Assembly: GCF_041321095.1 (NCBI RefSeq)
Contig: NZ_JBGGWE010000013.1
Coordinates: forward strand, 102,047 to 166,046
Origin: Fibrella arboris
GTDB taxonomy: Bacteria > Bacteroidota > Bacteroidia > Cytophagales > Spirosomataceae
Direction: 5' to 3'
DNA: 64,000 nt
The notes under the pieces were generated by a model that had not been told where the DNA came from, searched no databases, and was given only the letters and a program-made list of their open reading frames with translations. Below, piece after piece: positions 27,923 through 36,062 of this stretch. The first letter of the stretch is position 1. The number at the start of each line of letters is the position of its first letter. A program made the translations under genes and the position numbers.

Positions 27923-28311
27923 GATAAGTGGCTGATAATAGTGACGTTGAAGAGGCCTGTCGGTACGGTATGGCTGCGAAAAATCAGTAGAGAAATGCCT
28001 GTCACCGGCTGGTCGATCGCATAATGAAATAGTACTTTTCTATAAACTTAGACAAAAATATAGTACATTTTCTAGCTATAAGTGCATTTTTTTGCCAACT
28101 TATTATAGGAAATTATCATAGAAGAAATATGAATTGTCCATATTCCTTCGTTTCTTGCAGTGAGTGGTTGGCCTTGACTTAGTACAGCCTGTAGATCAAC
28201 CGATGTATCTTTTACCAGGGCAAGCCGGAAAGGCCTCATAAGATCGTACAAAGCCGGGGCAGTAGGCCAGCAGCCCAGGCCACTTATAGCCAGGTGTACT
28301 TGTTTATTACC
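27923..28311. promoter_or_regulatory. AT-rich divergent control region with direct repeat, between DUF3826-SusCD and araC-type gene
   Basis: No gene in 389 bases. The core 28020-28150 is far more AT-rich than the rest of the window. TAGTACTTTTCTA at 28030-28042 is repeated as TAGTACATTTTCTA at 28061-28074; the copies start 31 bases apart, about three helical turns, as in AraC-type operators. Between them, on the minus strand, 28053-28060 reads TATTTTTG, which fits the Bacteroidota -7 box TAnnTTTG; no convincing -33 TTG was found at the right distance. It probably controls the SusC operon and perhaps the regulator itself. Confidence 0.5.
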
Positions 28312-29190
28312 ATGAAACCATTATTTCGAAAAGTAACCGCCAATCCGGAGAGCTCCTACACCGTCAGGCACGACGTGCTCCCCCATTTTAAGAACATCTG
28401 GCATTACCATCCCGAACTAGAATTGCATTACACGGTCAAGGGAGAAGGGGTACGGTTTATTGGCGATAAGATCAGTAATTTTTCCCCCGGCGAAATTGTC
28501 CTCGTGGGGGAAAATTTACCGCATACCTGGCGGAGTAATGAAGAATATTTTTCCAACGACCAATCGTTGCATATCGAGGTGATTGTTATTCAATTTTTAC
28601 CCGATTGCCTGGGCGACTATTTACTCAAGCTACCCGAAGCCTACCTGCTGCCAAAGCTATTCGAGAAGGCCAAAAGCGGCATGGTGCTTCATGGAAAAAC
28701 CAACGAAAAATTAGCCGATCTAATGCGTCGGGCGGTAGAAGCCACTAACCTCGACAAAATCATCAGTCTGCTCTCTATTTTAAAGACGCTTGCTGAAACA
28801 GACGAATACGAAATGATCGTGAACGGCCGGGCCGTTTTTTACCAGTCGAACGAGACCGATTCGCTCCGGTTAAATAATGTGTGCAGCTACACGCTGGAGA
28901 ACTACAAAAAAGATATCACGCTCGACGAAATTTCGTCGATCAGTAACCTGAGTGTTACCTCGTTTTGTCGGTATTTTAAACTGATGACCAATAAAACGTA
29001 TTACGATTTCCTCATCGAAATACGCATCAGCCACGCCTGTCGGGCCCTGATTGACGATAAAACACCGACTGAAGTGATCTGCTTCGATTGTGGCTTCAAC
29101 AATGTCTCGAACTTCTACCGCCACTTCAAGAAAGTAACCGGCCTGACTCCGCTGGAATACAAACGGCAGTACCTGAAAAAAGGCAAGTAA
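28312..29190 (+). CDS. AraC family transcriptional regulator
   Basis: 292 residues from ATG 28312; the GTG at 28294 adds six hydrophobic codons with no family similarity. The N-terminal half is a cupin-like sensor (IWHYHPELELHYTVKGEGVRFIG, GEIVLVGENLPHTWRS). The C-terminal half has two helix-turn-helix motifs: ITLDEISSISNLSVTSFCRYFK and VICFDCGFNNVSNFYRHFKK with the closing VTGLTPLEYKRQYL. It is divergent from the DUF3826-SusCD operon across an AT-rich region with a direct repeat, so it is the likely activator of this locus, responding to a cytoplasmic sugar. No hybrid two-component sensor or ECF sigma factor is present in the window. Confidence 0.9.
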   Translation: MKPLFRKVTANPESSYTVRHDVLPHFKNIWHYHPELELHYTVKGEGVRFIGDKISNFSPGEIVLVGENLPHTWRSNEEYFSNDQSLHIEVIVIQFLPDCLGDYLLKLPEAYLLPKLFEKAKSGMVLHGKTNEKLADLMRRAVEATNLDKIISLLSILKTLAETDEYEMIVNGRAVFYQSNETDSLRLNNVCSYTLENYKKDITLDEISSISNLSVTSFCRYFKLMTNKTYYDFLIEIRISHACRALIDDKTPTEVICFDCGFNNVSNFYRHFKKVTGLTPLEYKRQYLKKGK

Positions 29191-29208
29191 CGCGGGTGTC
29201 TTCCCTTG

Positions 29209-30150
29209 TCATAGCACCATGCTGAGTTCCAGCTCGTCCTGCAATTGCGTATAGTCGGCAAACAAAGCAGCTATTTTCCGGGCCATGGCGGGTGTGAACG
29301 TACCTACCAAACGGCGGGTGAACGTTGTCATCCCGAACCCGCGTAACTGCATGAAGTACTTCGACACGATCGGATACACGTGGTGCATCACGTCCATGTT
29401 ATCGATCATAAACTGCTGAACGCGAGCTACTTCGTTTTGCATCATATGATCGTCATAATGGTCACATAACCAGACTATTAACTCGGGGAAATAATTACCC
29501 TGAATACACGACAGCCCGGCCGAACCGGCTTTCAACGAGTCGACGGCGTGCGCCATGTAGGCGTCGTACAGGCCAAAATCTGGGTTATCGGCCAGCCGTA
29601 TCTTTTCCTTCACCTGCTCAATATCGAGCGATGTATCCTTGTGATAAATCACGCGGCCCGTGGCAACGAACTGTTGCAGTTGCCGGGGCGAGATCAGCCG
29701 TTTGTAAGGTACCGGACATTCGTAAAAACCCACTGGAATAGCTTCCGTTTGATCGAGTAACCGAAACACACGCTCATCAAAAACGTCGTCTGACTCCGAC
29801 TCGCCAGCCAGCAAACCCGTGATCAGGATGACCGCCTGCGTGCCGTGGTCATGCACCTGTCTGATAAAATCGGCCTGCTCACTAATTGCTCCGCCAAACG
29901 TACCTGTAGCGACGACCGGCACCGCCCCACCAACCCGATTAACTACGTGCTCGATGACCTGAAGGCGCTCCTGCTCAGTTAGCTCAAACATTTCGCTCGA
30001 CAGGCAATTGGCAAATAACCCCGACGCGCCAGCCTGCATGTAGAAGTCGGTCAGGCGGGAAAGGGCGTCGAAATCAATAGCGCCCGTGTTTGTAAACGGT
30101 GTCAGCATCACGGGAATGAAGCCTTTCGCTGAGGTTGTCGTATTAGTCAT
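29209..30150 (-). CDS. DapA/NanA-family (class I) aldolase or lyase
   Basis: 313 residues, cytoplasmic. GFIPVMLTPFTNTGAIDFDA is the family start; GFYECPVPYKR carries the catalytic Tyr and VIYHKDTS the Schiff-base Lys. The family includes N-acetylneuraminate lyase, Kdo aldolase-type enzymes and 2-keto-3-deoxy-sugar-acid aldolases. Its start overlaps the symporter stop by eight bases, so the pair is co-translated and the aldolase most likely splits the imported compound or its product. A biosynthetic DapA role is unlikely in this setting. A 2-keto-3-deoxy acid such as Kdo or Dha, both in rhamnogalacturonan-II, would fit but is not shown. Confidence 0.75.
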   Translation of the reverse strand: MTNTTTSAKGFIPVMLTPFTNTGAIDFDALSRLTDFYMQAGASGLFANCLSSEMFELTEQERLQVIEHVVNRVGGAVPVVATGTFGGAISEQADFIRQVHDHGTQAVILITGLLAGESESDDVFDERVFRLLDQTEAIPVGFYECPVPYKRLISPRQLQQFVATGRVIYHKDTSLDIEQVKEKIRLADNPDFGLYDAYMAHAVDSLKAGSAGLSCIQGNYFPELIVWLCDHYDDHMMQNEVARVQQFMIDNMDVMHHVYPIVSKYFMQLRGFGMTTFTRRLVGTFTPAMARKIAALFADYTQLQDELELSMVL

Positions 30151-31735
30151 TAGGTACAGTAATCGGTTTTACAGATGAGGTTGAGCGTTGACGTTTAAGC
30201 CTGGTAAGCAGTAGCCCCACCAGAAAAATGGTGAGCGTACCCACCACAATGATCATGTTGCTATGCAGCGGATTACGCAGGAAGCTGTACTCATCGGGGA
30301 GTTTGCCCGAGAAGGTCATCCAGACAATGACCAGCACGCCGATGATGGTGGCCGTCAGGGCTTCGGCGCTCTTTGTTTGCCGGCTGATCAGCCCCAGTAA
30401 AAAGAGACCGAGCATCCCCGCCGCAAAAATGCCGGACAAGGTCCACCAGGCATCCAGAATGCTTTTCACGCCAATCATGGCCAGCCCGGCGGCGAGTCCG
30501 GCCAGACCAAAGATGACCGTGGAAAGGTGGAGCAAGGTCAATAGCTTACGCCTCGACAGATCAGCGTTGACGTAGCGTTTGTAGACATCCTCCGTAAACA
30601 CCGTTGCCGAGGCGTTCATCCCCGAACTGATGGTGCTCATGGCCGCCGACAAAATAGCCGAAATGATCAGGCCCATCAGGCCCGGCGGCACCTTGGTAAC
30701 CATAAAATGCGGCATCACTTTATCGCCATAATCAGCAGGTTGCAGGGTCGACACCAGCCGCGATACCTCGGCGGTCGACGCACCGGCGGGTAGTCGGTCC
30801 AGCGCCACTCTCTGTTTGATAGCCTCGATCAGTTCGGGGTGAACCTGGTAATAGGCAAACAGGCACGAGCCGATAATAAAGAACAGCAGTGAAGCCGGGA
30901 CGTACAGCCAGACGCACAGCCAGAGCGACTTCGACGCCTCTTTCAGCGATTCTGTAGTGTGGTAGCGCTGAATGTAGTTCTGGTCCATCCCGAAATTGTT
31001 CAGGTTGATGAACAGCCCGTAGAGCAGCACCACCCAGAACGACGATTCGGTGAACTTGACCTGGAACGTACCCAGGCTGAACTTATCATTCTCGGTCCCT
31101 ATTTCGGTAATCTTCGCCACCCCGCCCGGCATCGACTGCACAATCAGGTACACGATCAGCAACGCGCCGAAGGTTTTCACAACAGCCTGCACAACTTCGG
31201 TCCAGATCACGGCTTCCATGCCGCCCATCACCGTATAAATGATGATGCACACGCCCATGACGATCATAATCAGCTGCATGGAATAGCCCGTCAACGCCTG
31301 TAAACTAAGGGCAATTCCCAGAAAAATAGACCCCATCCGGGCCAGTTGCGTCAGCAGAAAACAGATGACGGCGTAGGTACGTGCCCAGGGCCCAAACCGG
31401 TGCTCAAAATGCGTATAGGCCGATATTTCGCCGGTTTTCCGGTAGAACGGAATGAAATATTTCGACGCAATGAACGCCGCCAGGGGCATGGATAAACTGA
31501 AGACGAAGGAATTCCAGTTGCTGCCAAATGCCTTGCCGGGCACCCCCAGAAACGTGTTGCTGCTCAGGAACGTAGCATAGATCGACAACCCCGTTGCCCA
31601 ACCCGGAATCAGCCCCGACGCCTTCGTGAATTGATCGGCATTCTTGTTTTTCCGGGAAAAGTAAACGCCCACCAGAATCATCGCCAGCAGGTAGCCGACA
31701 ATGATGGCCAGGTCAAAAAAAGGCAATGTTTTCAT
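30143..31735 (-). CDS. Sodium:solute symporter (SSS family), sialic-acid/keto-acid type
   Basis: 530 residues with about 13 membrane helices. FFDLAIIVGYLLAMILVGVY opens the protein; GWATGLSIYATFLSSNTFLG is the Na+-binding helix and SAAMSTISSGMNASATVFTEDVYKR the conserved late signature. Relatives of this branch are annotated as Na+/sialic acid or Na+/glucose symporters. It is first in a two-gene operon with the DapA-family aldolase, which suggests uptake of a keto-deoxy sugar acid. A long palindrome lies just upstream at 31793-31951. Confidence 0.88.
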   Translation of the reverse strand: MKTLPFFDLAIIVGYLLAMILVGVYFSRKNKNADQFTKASGLIPGWATGLSIYATFLSSNTFLGVPGKAFGSNWNSFVFSLSMPLAAFIASKYFIPFYRKTGEISAYTHFEHRFGPWARTYAVICFLLTQLARMGSIFLGIALSLQALTGYSMQLIMIVMGVCIIIYTVMGGMEAVIWTEVVQAVVKTFGALLIVYLIVQSMPGGVAKITEIGTENDKFSLGTFQVKFTESSFWVVLLYGLFINLNNFGMDQNYIQRYHTTESLKEASKSLWLCVWLYVPASLLFFIIGSCLFAYYQVHPELIEAIKQRVALDRLPAGASTAEVSRLVSTLQPADYGDKVMPHFMVTKVPPGLMGLIISAILSAAMSTISSGMNASATVFTEDVYKRYVNADLSRRKLLTLLHLSTVIFGLAGLAAGLAMIGVKSILDAWWTLSGIFAAGMLGLFLLGLISRQTKSAEALTATIIGVLVIVWMTFSGKLPDEYSFLRNPLHSNMIIVVGTLTIFLVGLLLTRLKRQRSTSSVKPITVPND

Positions 31736-31792
31736 GGGGTTGGGAAGGTAGGTGGGGTGAGAAATCTAGGTTACTTTCGCTAGGCCCTCTTC

Positions 31793-31951
31793 TCCGTTGT
31801 CGCTTGCCTGTGGCGAGTGACCCTTATCGATAGGGCCTCTGGCCCGCTGGTAGCTAATGAAACTAGTGGTTAGCTAACAACAGTGAACTTCGGCCAGCGG
31901 GCCAGAGGCCCTATCGATAAGGGTCACTCGCCACAGGCAAGCGACAACGGA
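31793..31951. repeat. Long palindromic intergenic element, copy 2, with 9-base tandem tail
   Basis: Arms of 58 bases (31793-31850 and 31894-31951) are perfect complements around a 43-base loop. The outer 32 bases of the arm equal those at 5991-6022. On the right side a nine-base unit (ACAACGGAG) is repeated three times to about 31970, and the outermost parts (CTAGGCCCTC against GAGGGCCTAG) pair again, so the full element reaches about 31770-31990. It separates a symporter and a glycosidase gene on the same strand. Confidence 0.88.
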
Positions 31952-31995
31952 GACAACGGAGACAACGGAGGGCCTAGCGAACGTAACATCCAGCG

Positions 31996-33552
31996 TCACC
32001 ACTTCTTACACGATACCGGAACCAGCTTCTTTGCACGAGCTACTTCCTTCCCATCGGCAAACACCCGAAAGCCTTTGCCTTTCTGGTAATGCTTTCCGGT
32101 CTTATCGTACAGGATCGTGAGCGTCTTTCCGTGGTACAGCACGTTGTCGAGGCAGAACCAATCCCACTGTTTTTCGGGAATCAGCGGGTGAATGTCCAGC
32201 ACATTGTCAGCGCGTGGTTTCAGGCCAACCAGATCGCTGATGATCAGATCAGCAAAACCGGAATGGTTGTAAAATTTGCTCCGCGGGTTATCGCCCTTCA
32301 GCCAGGTACCGTTTTTTTCATCCTGATATTCACCCAGATAGACCGTTCCGTTCATGGTGTGCGACTTAGCATACTTGAGCAACTCATCGTAAAAAATCTG
32401 CTTCGTCATGCGACCCTGATGCTTGTAATCAGTGAGCAGGTTCGACAAGCCTTTCAGCGTTTGCGTAGTGGCAAATGGCCAGACGGGGCCATCCCATTCG
32501 CAGCCATGCCCCGATCCGTGCGTACGAAAAAGCGGATGCCGACGTTCGGCGGTGGTGATGCCCCAGGGCGCGTTGAAGCCGGCCGGATCGGTGAGCTGAT
32601 CCCACTGCCTGACGTAAGCGGGTTTATCGTCGGGCAGGTTGAAATACCAGGGAATGAACCCAATGGCTTCGCGGGCATTGGCGAAACCACCTTTTTCGGG
32701 TCGAACCTCGAAAAACTGATCCGATTCGTTCCACAGGCTATCCAGCGTCAGCTTTTTCAAGATGGCAGCCTGCTGCTGATAGGTACGTTGCAGCGTATCG
32801 TTCTGCACCAGACCCGCCATGTTGGCTAGTGCCCTGGCGTTGCCGTACATGTAGCTGTTGATGGTTGGCCGTCTATTCTTGTCTTTCCGCCCGCCGCTGA
32901 TCGACTCTTCCATCGCATCGCGTACATCGAACTGCCAGAAAAGTCCGCCCGGCAGCTGCTTCTCCTGCTGCCACTTACGGAAATCGGCGTCTAGTGCCGG
33001 AAGCACTTTCTGAATAAATGGCTTGTCGAGATTAACCAGATAGCGGTTGTAAACGGCATCATCGACCCAACTGCTGAACGCATGAAACCGCTGAACGGTA
33101 TGCTTGGGATCAACGTATAACCAGAACGAAATATAGTCGTTGATGTACTGCGGATTCCGTAGCCAGCGTCCTTCGTAGATATGATGCCCCAGCGCACTGC
33201 TGATGGCATTGTACTTACCCGCATGGTTCACTTTGGTGATAAACTCCGTAAAAATGAACCCCTCCGGCGTCTCTTTTAAGTGCTTCCGAAAGGCCCACCA
33301 CCGGTAATAGTATACTTCCTGCAAGACCGAATCCGGGCAGTCGAACAGCGGTATATTCTTCGACAACCAGTCAATCGACTGCTCGTTGGGTACGTAGTTT
33401 TTTACGGCTTCGTCGTCGATCGAATTGAAGTAGGTAGCGTAGTTGGCAAGCTTATCCGTTGTGAGCACAGCACCCGATTGAGCGGCACAAAGCGTTGATT
33501 GCCAGAGGGCAGTTACGGCGATAAAACAGGTTAGTTGTCGAAACGTCATCAT
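31996..33552 (-). CDS. Six-hairpin (alpha/alpha)6 glycosidase, MGH1/GH63-like
   Basis: 518 residues from ATG 33552 (a second ATG at 33549 is possible). The longer frame to 33624 has no start-like context. A signal ends STLCAAQ. Features: YYYRWWAFRKHL, FSSWVDDAVYNRY, FWQFDVRDAMEESISGG, GFIPWYFNLP, GCEWDGPVWPFATTQTL and FYNHSGFADLIISDLVGLKP. These resemble the MGH1-like catalytic domain found in trehalase- and glucosidase-like clans. The acidic residues in RDAMEES and EWDGPVW are candidates for catalysis. The precise GH family was not recognised, so the substrate is open. A Bacteroidota-type promoter lies about 70 bases upstream. Confidence 0.7.
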   Translation of the reverse strand: MMTFRQLTCFIAVTALWQSTLCAAQSGAVLTTDKLANYATYFNSIDDEAVKNYVPNEQSIDWLSKNIPLFDCPDSVLQEVYYYRWWAFRKHLKETPEGFIFTEFITKVNHAGKYNAISSALGHHIYEGRWLRNPQYINDYISFWLYVDPKHTVQRFHAFSSWVDDAVYNRYLVNLDKPFIQKVLPALDADFRKWQQEKQLPGGLFWQFDVRDAMEESISGGRKDKNRRPTINSYMYGNARALANMAGLVQNDTLQRTYQQQAAILKKLTLDSLWNESDQFFEVRPEKGGFANAREAIGFIPWYFNLPDDKPAYVRQWDQLTDPAGFNAPWGITTAERRHPLFRTHGSGHGCEWDGPVWPFATTQTLKGLSNLLTDYKHQGRMTKQIFYDELLKYAKSHTMNGTVYLGEYQDEKNGTWLKGDNPRSKFYNHSGFADLIISDLVGLKPRADNVLDIHPLIPEKQWDWFCLDNVLYHGKTLTILYDKTGKHYQKGKGFRVFADGKEVARAKKLVPVSCKKW

Positions 33553-33621
33553 GGAAAATTCTGCCCGCCATCTCCCGAACGTACCTGACAGAACACGGCT
33601 TTTTTCGGGAAGCTGCTTACA

Positions 33622-33649
33622 CAAAGTTAGCCCCTAAATTTACCACCAA
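33622..33649 (-). promoter_or_regulatory. Bacteroidota-type promoter candidate for the six-hairpin glycosidase
   Basis: On the minus strand 33622-33629 reads TAACTTTG, a match to the -7 box TAnnTTTG. A TTG at 33647-33649 lies 17 bases before it, slightly closer than the usual 19-20. The box is 70 bases upstream of the ATG at 33552 and about 58 bases from the divergent TTG start at 33688. Confidence 0.45.
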
Positions 33650-33687
33650 TCTCTACTATTTTCTCCTTTAATTATACCATATTAGCC

Positions 33688-36042
33688 TTGCTACGCCCTC
33701 TGTCTCCATCCGGCCCCAGCTACCCATTAGCACGTACCCTAACAGTTATACTCTTGTTTTTCAGTTTGTTAGCTGAATTAATGGCACAAACTAAGCCGGT
33801 ATCATCCTACAACGTGGCCTGGACTAGTCAGAGCAATAATTCATCAGAATCGATGCCTTGTGGCGGCGGCGATATTGGCCTGAACGTCTGGGTTGAGAAA
33901 GGTGATCTGCTGGTTTACGTTGGCCGGAGTGGCACCTTCGACCATAACAATGCCCTGTTGAAACTGGGCCGGGTGCGCATACGGCTATCGCCCAATCCGT
34001 TTACAACTGGCAGCGAGTTTAAGCAGGAACTTGTGTTGAACGATGGGTACGTTCAGATTACCGGGGAAAGCGCCGGGGTGTCGGCAACGATCAGGGTGTG
34101 GGTAGATGTGTTTCAACCGGTGGCTCATGTCGATGTTGTTAGCAACAAAGCGGTCAACGCCGAGGCAACCTACGAAAGCTGGCGTTTTGCCGATCATCTG
34201 GTGAAGGGCCGGGAGAACCTGACCAACTCATACAAATTTGCGCCGCAGGGCGAGGTCAAAACACGGAAAGACGCGATTGATTTCGACGGGAATGGCGTAA
34301 CATTTTACCACCGAAATGGTCCCGAACGGTCGGCGTTCGACCTGACGGTACAACAACAGGGACTCGACAGTATCAAGCATCAGCTTTATAATCCATTGAC
34401 GAACCTGACGTTTGGGGGAACGCTGACGGGAGAGAGAATGAAACCGGCAGGTACGTCTACGGGAACGTACCTGGGAACCGATTTTCAGGGCTGGAAACTG
34501 GCCAGTACCAAGGCGGCCAAAAGCCACTCGGTGGCGCTTTACCTGCATACGGAGCAGGCAGCAACTGTTTCAGACTGGAAACTGGGCCTGAACCGCATTC
34601 AGCGGGATGCTGTGAAGGCTACTAAAACGGCTGAACGCCAGACGCAACACTGGTGGAACGACTTCTGGGCAAAAAGCTTCATCCAGATCAATGCCCCAAC
34701 CGACTCGCCCCAATGGCAGGCGGCGCGTAACTACCAGTTGTTCCGCTACATGCTAGGCTGCAACGCCTTCGGTCAATTCCCGACCAAGTTCAATGGCGGG
34801 CTGTTCACATATGACCCTGTGCTGGTCGACTCGGCTATGCGTTTCACCCCCGATTTCAGGAATTGGGGCGGCGGCACGCATACGGCTCAGAATCAGCGGT
34901 TAGTCTATTGGCCGATGCTCAAAAGTGGCGACTTCGCGCTCATGAAACCGCAGTTCGATTTCTACCTGAATACGCTCAAAAATGCCGAGCTACGCACTGA
35001 ATTTTACTGGCATCATAAGGGGGCCAGCTTTACGGAGCAGATCGAAAATTCGGGACTTCCGAACCCGGCCGAATACAACTGGAAACGCCCCGCCGAGTAT
35101 GACAAGGGCATGGAATACAATGCCTGGCTGGAATATGAGTGGGACACCGTACTGGAATTCTGCCTGATGGTGCTCGATACCGAACGTTTCACCGGCGAAG
35201 ACATAGCCAGGTACGTTCCGCTCATCGAAAGCTGCCTGACCTTCTTCGATGAGCATTACCAGTATCTGGCCAAAAAGCGCGGCAGCAAAGCGCTCGATGG
35301 CGACAAAAAACTGGTGTTGTACCCCGGATCAGCGGCTGAAACGTATAAGATGGCCTACAATTCCACCTCAACAATAGCAGCCCTGCGCACCGTAACGACC
35401 CGTTTGCTCGAACTGCCCGGTACGTACCTGACCGCGCAAAAACGGGAAGCCTGGCAGGGTTTACTGACCCGTATTCCCGCTAGTAGCTTTCGATCATTTG
35501 ACGGTAAGCCAACCATTGCGCCCGCCAAACTTTGGGAGCGCATCAACAATGTGGAGTCGCCCCAGCTTTACCCTGTCTTTCCCTGGGGCATCTACGGCCT
35601 CGGCAAAGCGGGACTCGACACGGCGATCAACACGTACCTGTACGACACAGACGTGCTGAAATTCCGGAGCCACATTGGCTGGAAACAAGACAATATCTTC
35701 GCCGCCCGGCTCGGCCTTACCAACGAAGCCACCCGCCTGACCCTGTTGAAGTTAGCGAATTCACCACGTCGTTTTCCCGCTTTCTGGGGCCCCGGCTACG
35801 ACTGGACACCCGACCATAATTGGGGTGGGGCGGGCATGGTTGGCCTTCAGGAAATGCTGATGCAGACCGATGGCCGCAAAATTCTCCTGTTTCCAGCCTG
35901 GCCCAAAACCTGGGATGTCCACGCAAAGCTGCACGCTCCTTACAACACAACCGTCGAAGTAATACTCAAGAACGGCCAGCTCGAATCACTGATCGTCACG
36001 CCCGAATCCCGCCGGGCCGATGTGGTGAATTGGCTGAAGTAA
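33688..36042 (+). CDS. DUF5703 domain protein, GH95-related (alpha/alpha)6 enzyme
   Basis: 784 residues if read from TTG 33688. The first ATG (33781) falls at the end of the signal peptide (ARTLTVILLFFSLLAELMAQ), so a non-ATG start upstream is needed; the frame is open back to a stop at 33628. The N-terminal part, YNVAWTSQSNNSSESMPCGG and GDIGLNVWVEKGDLLVYVGR, is the DUF5703 sandwich. The rest is a six-hairpin barrel with NYQLFRYMLGCNAFGQFPTK and NGGLF, FYWHHKGASFTEQ and WGPGYDWTPDHNWGGAG. The overall plan matches GH95/GH65-clan enzymes, but no activity is known to me for DUF5703. It is the only plus-strand gene between two minus-strand runs. Confidence 0.75.
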   Translation: MLRPLSPSGPSYPLARTLTVILLFFSLLAELMAQTKPVSSYNVAWTSQSNNSSESMPCGGGDIGLNVWVEKGDLLVYVGRSGTFDHNNALLKLGRVRIRLSPNPFTTGSEFKQELVLNDGYVQITGESAGVSATIRVWVDVFQPVAHVDVVSNKAVNAEATYESWRFADHLVKGRENLTNSYKFAPQGEVKTRKDAIDFDGNGVTFYHRNGPERSAFDLTVQQQGLDSIKHQLYNPLTNLTFGGTLTGERMKPAGTSTGTYLGTDFQGWKLASTKAAKSHSVALYLHTEQAATVSDWKLGLNRIQRDAVKATKTAERQTQHWWNDFWAKSFIQINAPTDSPQWQAARNYQLFRYMLGCNAFGQFPTKFNGGLFTYDPVLVDSAMRFTPDFRNWGGGTHTAQNQRLVYWPMLKSGDFALMKPQFDFYLNTLKNAELRTEFYWHHKGASFTEQIENSGLPNPAEYNWKRPAEYDKGMEYNAWLEYEWDTVLEFCLMVLDTERFTGEDIARYVPLIESCLTFFDEHYQYLAKKRGSKALDGDKKLVLYPGSAAETYKMAYNSTSTIAALRTVTTRLLELPGTYLTAQKREAWQGLLTRIPASSFRSFDGKPTIAPAKLWERINNVESPQLYPVFPWGIYGLGKAGLDTAINTYLYDTDVLKFRSHIGWKQDNIFAARLGLTNEATRLTLLKLANSPRRFPAFWGPGYDWTPDHNWGGAGMVGLQEMLMQTDGRKILLFPAWPKTWDVHAKLHAPYNTTVEVILKNGQLESLIVTPESRRADVVNWLK

Positions 36043-36062
36043 CGAAGCCACACAGTCTCCCA

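Noticed and set aside
33552..33624. Longer start for the six-hairpin glycosidase
   Set aside because: It would place a promoter-like box inside the gene and add a non-hydrophobic leader before a normal signal peptide.
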